Below are positions 57,219 to 64,000 of a DNA stretch of 64,000 nucleotides, in pieces. The notes under the pieces are model-generated. The model did not search any database, was not told the DNA's origin, and worked only from the letters and a program-made list of their open reading frames with translations. This DNA is from Molanna angustata (lineage: Eukaryota; Arthropoda; Insecta; Trichoptera; Molannidae): assembly GCA_963576475.1 (NCBI GenBank), contig OY754990.1:4066756-4130755 (forward strand), read 5' to 3'. Numbering within the stretch: the first letter of the stretch is position 1; each line of letters opens with the position of its first letter. A program made the position numbers and the translations under genes.

Positions 57219-58299
57219 GTGAGGTTTTATCCTTTTGAATTATTCACCACAAATTGCTTCACATCCTACGACACCTTTTGTTTCTCTCGAGACAGTTAAA
57301 AGTATTTAATTCAAAATATATATTAACGGTCTTACTTATTAGATTTCGTTAATAGCTTACTAAACCCGCAACTAGATAAGCACGTCTAAAATATTTAAGA
57401 TCGGTATTAAAAAATCTTACTTATAAACGTATACTAAGATATGACTAACTAGTTCACTAAATTTTTTACCAACATCCTCATTTATTTTTACTCTCCACAC
57501 TTTGGAATAGTGGAGAGTCACGATTTCACAATTTTTAAGCGTATTTTTTTACATAAATTTCTCAACGGGTATCATGTAGAGAGTGCACACTGTGAGTTTC
57601 GTCGTGATGTGTTTGTATGTGTGGCGTATGGATTATCCTTTTTGTGTCCTCTCTACAGCCCAAACTATAAGTCCGATCAACTACATATTTACATCATATG
57701 TGTACAGTGCATAGACCTAGAGCTGATTAGTTTTCCATAGACAACTTTTAATTTCTTCTCTATGATTTCATCATTACGTTGTTTTTTTTATTTTGTGTCC
57801 TCTTTACAGCCCAATCTATAAGTCCGATTGACTTCTCCGATCGGTCTACAGTTTGTACCAGAATCATAATACTTCAAAGTACTCCTGAAATTTGGGGGAA
57901 TCCCTCGTTATCCGTTTATTTTTTTAGATGTAAAACTATAATTTAGCAAAAATATTGTTAAATATGATGTTAACACTTTTAATGCCTTGATATTATCGCT
58001 CTACTTCTGCGTCCATGTTCCAAGTTCGATATCCAGAAGAGGTTTTATTGAAAATGAATCGTCAAATAATACTTTGTTCTCTATAGGATTGAAACAATGG
58101 TCAGCTGGAAGAAAATGCCATCTGGCAATAAACAAACTGCTTGAACAGCGTATAAGGAAATCTTCTTAATACAGTAAAACATTTGTGTTAAAAATACCTT
58201 TGAAATAAACGATTTATGAAATTATATTTTTTTTTAAACTATCCAATCAAATATTATCCAAAAAAGGACTGAGGCATAGACCAATAATCTATAGACTAT
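57219..58299 (+). other. Unassigned part of intron 14
   Basis: TGTCCTCTCTACAGCCCAAA and TGTCCTCTTTACAGCCCAAT recur about 155 bases apart, which suggests a local duplication. A SINE 1-like 3' fragment (GGTCAGCTGGAAGAAAATGC) is at 58085-58170. No gene. Confidence 0.4.
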
Positions 58300-58530
58300 A
58301 TCATACATACATACGTACCATCACGCAATGTCCCTTGCGGGGTAGGTAGAGAGAACCGAACGCCATATTTTTCTATCCTGGCACGCATCCAAATTCATGC
58401 ATCGTCTCATATATGTTCGTCTGTTGTTCACACTTTTAACATTTCCGTCTTTCAGAATATCGTTCACACATGGTCGTGCCATCCCTTTCTTGGGCGTCCC
58501 CGACCTCTCATTCCATTAAAATTTGGTATA
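58300..58530 (-). pseudogene. RTE-like LINE 3' end
   Basis: Minus-strand relative of 27655-28000 and 45388-46005, with the (ATAC)n tail at 58300 and the GRGRPRKGW-type region near 58490. Confidence 0.75.
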
Positions 58531-58639
58531 GTGCATTCAACATAATAATAACTCTTTTTGTGTTTTATTGTTGGTAAGTTTGCATAGTCGACAATCTGGC
58601 CAATTTGGTTCTACTGAGTTGGTAACATTTTAAATATTT

Positions 58640-59340
58640 CGCTTCTTCTCTTCTTCTTTTCAGCCCCTTTCACTCCACTGCTGGATATAGGTCTCTTCCT
58701 GGGTTTTCCATTTCTCTCTATTCTAGGCACCACTCTGCTTCCACCCATGTCCCACCAGTTGGACAATATCGTCAGTTCATTTCCTCTGTGGTCTCCCTAC
58801 ACTTCTTCTATTATGATAGGGTCTCTAGTTCAGAATTCTGGGGGACTTGCCCATTGCCATTTTAGTCTTCCCACTCTTTCTGCAATGTCTGTGACCTTGA
58901 CCGATGTCTTATTTCCTCGTTTCTTATTCGGTCTCTCAAGGATACGCCCAACATTTGTCTTTCCATTGCTCGTTGAGTACATTTAAGTTTGTGGAGACTT
59001 CTGGCAGTAAGTGACATGGTTTCAAGACCGTATGTTGTCACTGGCAAAACACAAGAATTGTACACATTGGCTTTTATGTTATTCGGTATTTCCTTGTTAC
59101 CGAATATGTGTCTCAACTTTCCAAAAGCAGCCCAACTCAGCCCAATACGTCTTGGCAGTTCAGCGGTTTGGCTTTCTTTACCCAATTTAATTTTATGTCC
59201 AAGGTATATGTGTTCTTCAACAGTACCAATAGTCTTATTTCCAATGCAAATACTGTGTGAAATTGGACTTAAAATCTCGATTTTCCTAGAGGCTTCATAT
59301 AATTCTGCTACCATAGCTTCCAGTTCAGACAATTATTCGC
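58640..59340 (-). pseudogene. RTE-like LINE fragment, different subfamily
   Basis: The minus-strand open frame 58862-59332 (156 residues) reads TIGTVEEHIYLGHKIKLGKE, SCVLPVTTYGLETMSLTARS and RAMERQMLGVSLRDRIRNEE. The frame continues, broken, to about 58640 (GRLKWQWA). Post-reverse-transcriptase part of an RTE-like element. Confidence 0.82.
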
Positions 59341-59344
59341 TTAT

Positions 59345-60230
59345 TATTACTATGCCGTCTGCAAAACGGCGCTTTTGTCGTCTGCGAACGGAGAATATTT
59401 CGCTACTCTTTAAATTTACGGAGACTTTGCTTTTATAAATAATTTTAAAACTCATTTTACTGTTTTTGGGGTATGTCAAGAAACAATTTTTATTATTTTT
59501 GCTTTATGACTAATACTACAGAAATAATTTATCCAACTAAGCTTGATCTCATATGTCCAAAGCAAAGATAAAAAAATAATTATGTACTGAAACACACTAT
59601 ACACACTGCATTACTCTGACACAAAAGTTGGCAATCAATTATAATAATATGTATTTTTATTGCGCCATTTAATGATTCAAGATCATTCCAAGGGCGCTGA
59701 TAGTTCAGTCTTCTGCCGGTCTACGAAACAAAGCTATTTTCAGTCCTTTGAGTACTGCGGACATCACTATAACGCATTTGAATATTTTCTGAATGGTTTC
59801 GAATGAAACTTTCTTCTTCTTCTTCTTCGATGGCGCTACAGCCCAAGTCGAGCCTTGGCCTCCTTTCGGTTTCGTAACAAATGGTGTTTTACAGGGTCAG
59901 GTTGTTAACCTCCCGCCAAACCCCCTACCAGGAGGACCAGGGTTTTTCTGTAGGGGTTTTCCGTCCCTTAGCTGGTGGATTCCGGTTTTATGGCGCCGAA
60001 GACTCGCCATCGCCCTCTTAGCTATCTGCTGTGACCCACTATTATTATAGTAGGCCACATTACCAGGGTTCGCGACGTGGACGCTAGTGAGTCGGACTTG
60101 CTGGTAGTGTTGCTGGTGATATGCAACATGGCGTTACTCGGGATTTACTGGTACCTACCCTCCAGCAGAGCATGCACCTCCGAGACCCTACCAACCATTC
60201 GAACCCCCAAATGAAACTTTAAACAGTACT
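59345..60230 (+). other. Unassigned, with a GC-rich block
   Basis: A (CTT)n run at 59808-59830 is followed by a GC-rich block to 60230 with GGCGCTACAGCCCAAG and many CCC/GGG runs. It resembles LINE untranslated sequence, but I cannot assign it. Confidence 0.35.
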
Positions 60231-60584
60231 AATATCACAGATAATATAGAAATAAACTTCAGATGTGTCACTCAATACATAGAAGCTGTAACCGGATAAT
60301 CATAAGGTTTCTTGCATCCCCGCTATAGGGACAATGAATACGCGACTGGTCCACGACAAATTTAAATTTCCATTTTAAAATGTTTCCAGCTTTGAGGAAT
60401 GGATTCAAGGATAACTTAAATAAAAAATAACCATTTTTCAATCATTATTTCAGGAGTAAAACAAAAATTTAAATTTTTATTACAATAACCAACATTTTTT
60501 AAAGAATATTTCGTGCAATTAAGATCACAATTTGTCTGCATATAAACTGACATTTAGGCGGGAAATCAAAAACTCAAAGGTAGG

Positions 60585-61372
60585 TCTGGAAAAAAAGGAT
60601 TACATGAAAATTCTTCGAAACACAATTGTACGAATAACATTTTTTCAAAAATCAGTTATCAGAATGACAATTGTCCGAAAGCAAATTATTCGAACTAACA
60701 TTTGTTGGAGAACCAATTGATCGAATTTGTTGCCAGTAAAATATATTCGATGAAGACTATTATTACTTGTTGTATTATTGTTGGGTACGTATGTTTGCAC
60801 ATTTTTAATAATTGATGTTTGAGAGCGCGGTGCGTCGCCATGTTGTTTATTCCATAGATTTTTATTATACATAATATACTATGTAGATGTAGTACTCCGT
60901 GCAAAAAGTGAGTCATGGAATATCGCGAGTTTGACATTTTGGTTGGCAACATATTTCAGTTTTCCTTACATTTCAACACTTCCTAAATAAGTTTTCTCTA
61001 AATCTAAATAAACAATGTGTTTTTTACGACAAATAAATCCGAAAACAATTCACATTAGTCGTTATTCTCTATGAAAAAACGATGTACTAAAACGTCAAAA
61101 ATCCCCCGGAAAAATGTTTATCTTTGATTCATACAAAATTTGCTAACTATGACATCTAGTATATCATAATAAAAATCTATGGTTTATTCCTCTCACAATA
61201 CTACCAACATGACGTCATAAAAATTCGAACAGTTGTAATTTCTGATAATTGTGTGTTCGAAAATTGTTTTTCGAAAAAATGTGATTCGAATAATTGCCAT
61301 TTGTAAAATTGATTTTCGTAAAATTGAGCATTCGAATAATTGTTTTTTGAATAATTTTCCTGTCACCAAAAA
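60585..61372. mobile_element. Fold-back element built of TTCGAA/CAATT phrases, split by a hAT MITE
   Basis: Left arm (60605-60730) and right arm (61200-61365) are imperfect inverted repeats of a phrase like ACAATTATTCGAATAACATTT. Each arm contains several tandem variants. The MITE at 60853-61181 sits in the middle. No coding. Confidence 0.6.
60853..61181 (-). mobile_element. hAT-type MITE copy 4, perfect target duplication
   Basis: 329 bp; GTTTATTC is exactly duplicated at 60845-60852 and 61182-61189. Body related to copies 2, 3 and 5. Confidence 0.88.
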
Positions 61373-61688
61373 TAGAGGGGGTGCGTTTTCTTAGGGATTC
61401 CAACAGCATTCGTGAAAAACGAGATACGTATTACTAAATTTCATATTTTAAATACACTTTTCTGTTCCATGAGGATTTGAACATACAACCATTGTGATAG
61501 ACAATACCCAAATATAGTGAAATTATTATGAATATAAATATAGTTTTACCCAAATATAGTTTTCACAAATGGTTGAAGAAAATAAAAATTCATTTCATAT
61601 GAATCATGAGAGATTTAGACAATATGTTAATAATCTGTGTTCATGTACACAAATTGACTCTAAAATGCATCATATAATTACATCTCCC

Positions 61689-62018
61689 CATAGATTTTTA
61701 TTATAATATACTAAATGTAGTACTCCGTGCAAAATGTGAGTCGTGGAATATCGCGAGTTTGACATTTTGGTTGGCAGCATATTTCAGTTTTTCTTACATT
61801 TCAACACATCCTAGATAAGTGTTCTCTAAACCTTAATAATTTAAATGTTTTTTTTGACAAATAAATCCGTAAACAATTCACATTAGTCGTTATTCTCTAT
61901 AGAAAAACGATGTGGTCTGGAACCAAAACTTCAAAAATCCCCCGGGAAAAATGACTCACTTCGTTTCATACAAAATTTGCTAACTACGACATCTAGTATA
62001 TTATAGTAAAAATCTATG
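61689..62018 (-). mobile_element. hAT-type MITE copy 5
   Basis: 330 bp; flanks CATCTCCC and CATTTCCC match at 7 of 8 bases. Complete inverted ends. Confidence 0.86.
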
Positions 62019-62489
62019 CATTTCCCTCCAAAATCTGACAACCACGGATAAAAATTAATATTTCACATATTTTTGTTGCCATCATTATCAATTTTTCTAA
62101 CCATGTCTGTTGTTAAATATATTTATCTTGATATTATTATGTTGGTTGAGTATTTATATTTATTCTTTAAATATGATTTTTTTTCACTTGTTTCATAGTT
62201 ATTTTTTTATTTAAATTATTTTTTCTTTGCTTCATTATTTTTAACAATAAATTACAAAAGTTTATGTGAGTTTTTAAACGGTTATAGTTTTTCCATCAGA
62301 TTGTTTTTGATTGTGATTTTGGGTAGGTTGGTCACATTGAAGTGCTGGTGTATGAGCAAGGCCAGAATCGAGCTACACACCCCGCCACCGCATGCTCTAG
62401 AATTTCGTTTATCATTTGTTTGTTAAATTATATATACAAAAACGACATTAAGAATTTGTATTTTTACAAAATAATATTTTTTTTTATAT
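62019..62489 (+). other. Unassigned AT-rich stretch
   Basis: No recognised gene or repeat. Confidence 0.4.
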
Positions 62490-63115
62490 TGCGATGAAAC
62501 TTTCAGAATACAATCTCAGCATGATACTAGTTGATAATCTGTAATAAAAAAATAGCTTTGAAAATTGCAAAATCATATTGTGTGTGTGTGTGTGTTATGT
62601 ACGGCGTGTTTATTTTACTTTATCGATTATAGACTAAAGTACTCATTCGATTCTTTTCAAATTTTGCAAATTTGTATATCTGATAATCACTTAGACCCCA
62701 TTAGATTTTGAAGGATATCTGATCAGTACTTCTCAATTTTTTAACTGTCAAATATTTCAATGTTAGGAAACTCGAAATGTGTTATTTTAATTTTCAAATT
62801 GGTAAAAAGTCACATCACTTTCATAAAATGGCATTGAAGAATTATCTAGTTTTTATAATAAAATATTTAAATAAAAAATAATATGACAAACTCTTTTCAT
62901 GAAAATGCTAAATATTTTCCATACAAAATTTGTATAATTTATAGAATGACTTGTTAGTGACGAGTTTAGCATTGGCTACAACCCGCTCGTTTTTTCATAA
63001 TTCTATGTGATTATAGAGTTTTATCATAAAGTGACAGTTTCAAACATTGAATAAAAAAATCTGGTTCCATGTATGATTGAAAGAACATTATTATTTGAGT
63101 AACAAGGAGTGAATG
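62490..63115. repeat. Fold-back family, rearranged copy with GT microsatellite
   Basis: The inner module (CAATCTCAGCATGATACTAG) is on the plus strand and the outer module (CCGCTCGTTTTTTCATAATT end) on the minus strand. They meet at a (TG)n run near 62578, as if the centre of the fold-back had been deleted. Confidence 0.6.
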
Positions 63116-63167
63116 TGTCATTATTTATGTGGTGACTGCTAACTTTAAATACTCAGTTTATAATAAA

Positions 63168-63421
63168 TTAATACACGCGTTTTCACTAACACATTTTATT
63201 ACAATTTACAGTAATTATATTAACAGAGAGAAGTACAATTAATATCAAAGAACCACAACGTGAGAGCACTATCGTTTATCAATCCAAATCGCAAAAAGCC
63301 CCTAACAAAACCCCGACCTACCTTTATATTCAATCCCGAATATTTCCGAATCATCCTTCGTATGATCTCGTAACTTGTTATACACTTTGCCTAATACCAG
63401 GCGCAACATCAATATATTACA
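63168..63421 (-). repeat. LTR-like dispersed repeat, copy 2
   Basis: Inverted copy of 29639-29905, very similar by eye. Confidence 0.6.
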
Positions 63422-64000
63422 ATTTATTTCACCTCTGTCTAGTCTGTGGGGCTGTATATTTAAATTCATTGCAAGGTCAATCATGTATATAGTTGAAAAT
63501 TAATTACTATCTCAACAGCGGTTAGGTTAGGTACAACACTCTGGTCATTCATTGAATCATCTTTATCTTGAAGACATTTTAGTTTGACAACCGCATTCGA
63601 TAGACAGTTCTAAAATGCTTTTTATTAGAATATAATTTGTTTGTGTTTTCATTTTTACTCTTGCTGTATGAATCGATATGTTTTGTGAATAAATACAGAT
63701 AGATTTATAATTCTTGTAGTGTTCAATAAATAGTTTGAAAGAGATGACATATATAGGACAAGTATTGAAATCTGCTTTTAGTAACAAAATCTGAATTAAA
63801 TTTGAAACTGAAGCGTTAAAACATGTATCAAAATATGTCAGAATAATTGTGTGTGTTAGTGTATGAATTCTTCTTTGTTTTACAATGAAATTTCGGAGAT
63901 GTTTTTTTATTAAACCTTGCAACCCCGTTCGATAGCCATTTAATTGTTAAAAAAATAATACATCTGAAAGATTTATAACATATGGCGATATATTGTTTCT
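63422..64000 (+). other. Unassigned right end
   Basis: AT-rich; a minus-strand open frame at 63563-63922 has low-complexity composition and no domain. Confidence 0.35.

Overview
The window looks like a piece of an AT-rich insect nuclear genome, most likely lepidopteran. I infer this from the one host gene found (an insect-type SDCCAG8), from CTAG-ended Helitrons, from many RTE-like LINE 3' ends, and from a dispersed repeat containing ACTAGCGGACCCGACAG that I associate with Lepidoptera. No prokaryotic, viral or organellar gene was recognised.

Host gene: one plus-strand gene runs from a TATA box at 8500 to beyond the right edge. Fourteen coding exons can be placed between 8558 and 57218. Nearly all have canonical GT/AG borders and matching phases; the junction after exon 12 is the exception. 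Together they encode about 668 residues of a coiled-coil protein that I recognise as the insect homologue of SDCCAG8 (serologically defined colon cancer antigen 8), a centrosome/ciliary-base protein. The exons total about 2 kb, so the gene has been stretched to at least 49 kb by transposons in its introns. The last part of the gene is not in the window.

Everything else is mobile or repetitive DNA. 1-2703: two minus-strand LINE fragments. 2712-6410: a hAT-type MITE family, a fold-back family and a second fold-back carrying an inserted repeat. Intron 1: nothing recognised. Intron 2 (9553-21235): a broken ZBED/GTF2I-type hAT transposase, Helitron copies, a tRNA-Thr-like sequence, a 54-bp minisatellite, a LINE tail, and a four-level nest (Helitron, opposite Helitron, nearly intact pogo/Tigger transposon). 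Intron 3 (21498-30316): a fold-back element holding a very young Copia retrotransposon, a TA-flanked DNA element and a LINE tail. Intron 4 (30487-38401): a LINE with a 36-bp target duplication and a 5.1-kb non-coding LTR element with identical LTRs that split an older LINE. Intron 5: a 13-copy, 138-bp satellite, another LINE tail and a hAT MITE. Introns 6-13: LINEs, SINEs, MITEs, two minisatellites and a 2-kb DNA transposon derivative. 57219-64000: more LINE, MITE and fold-back material and a second copy of an LTR-like repeat.

I did not find a new multi-gene system. The strongest material for follow-up is the nested-insertion record, the pogo element with repeated subterminal motifs, the young LTR element with five primer-binding-site-like repeats, the satellite, and the unresolved exon 12 splice junction. 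All family assignments come from reading motifs; no database search was run.
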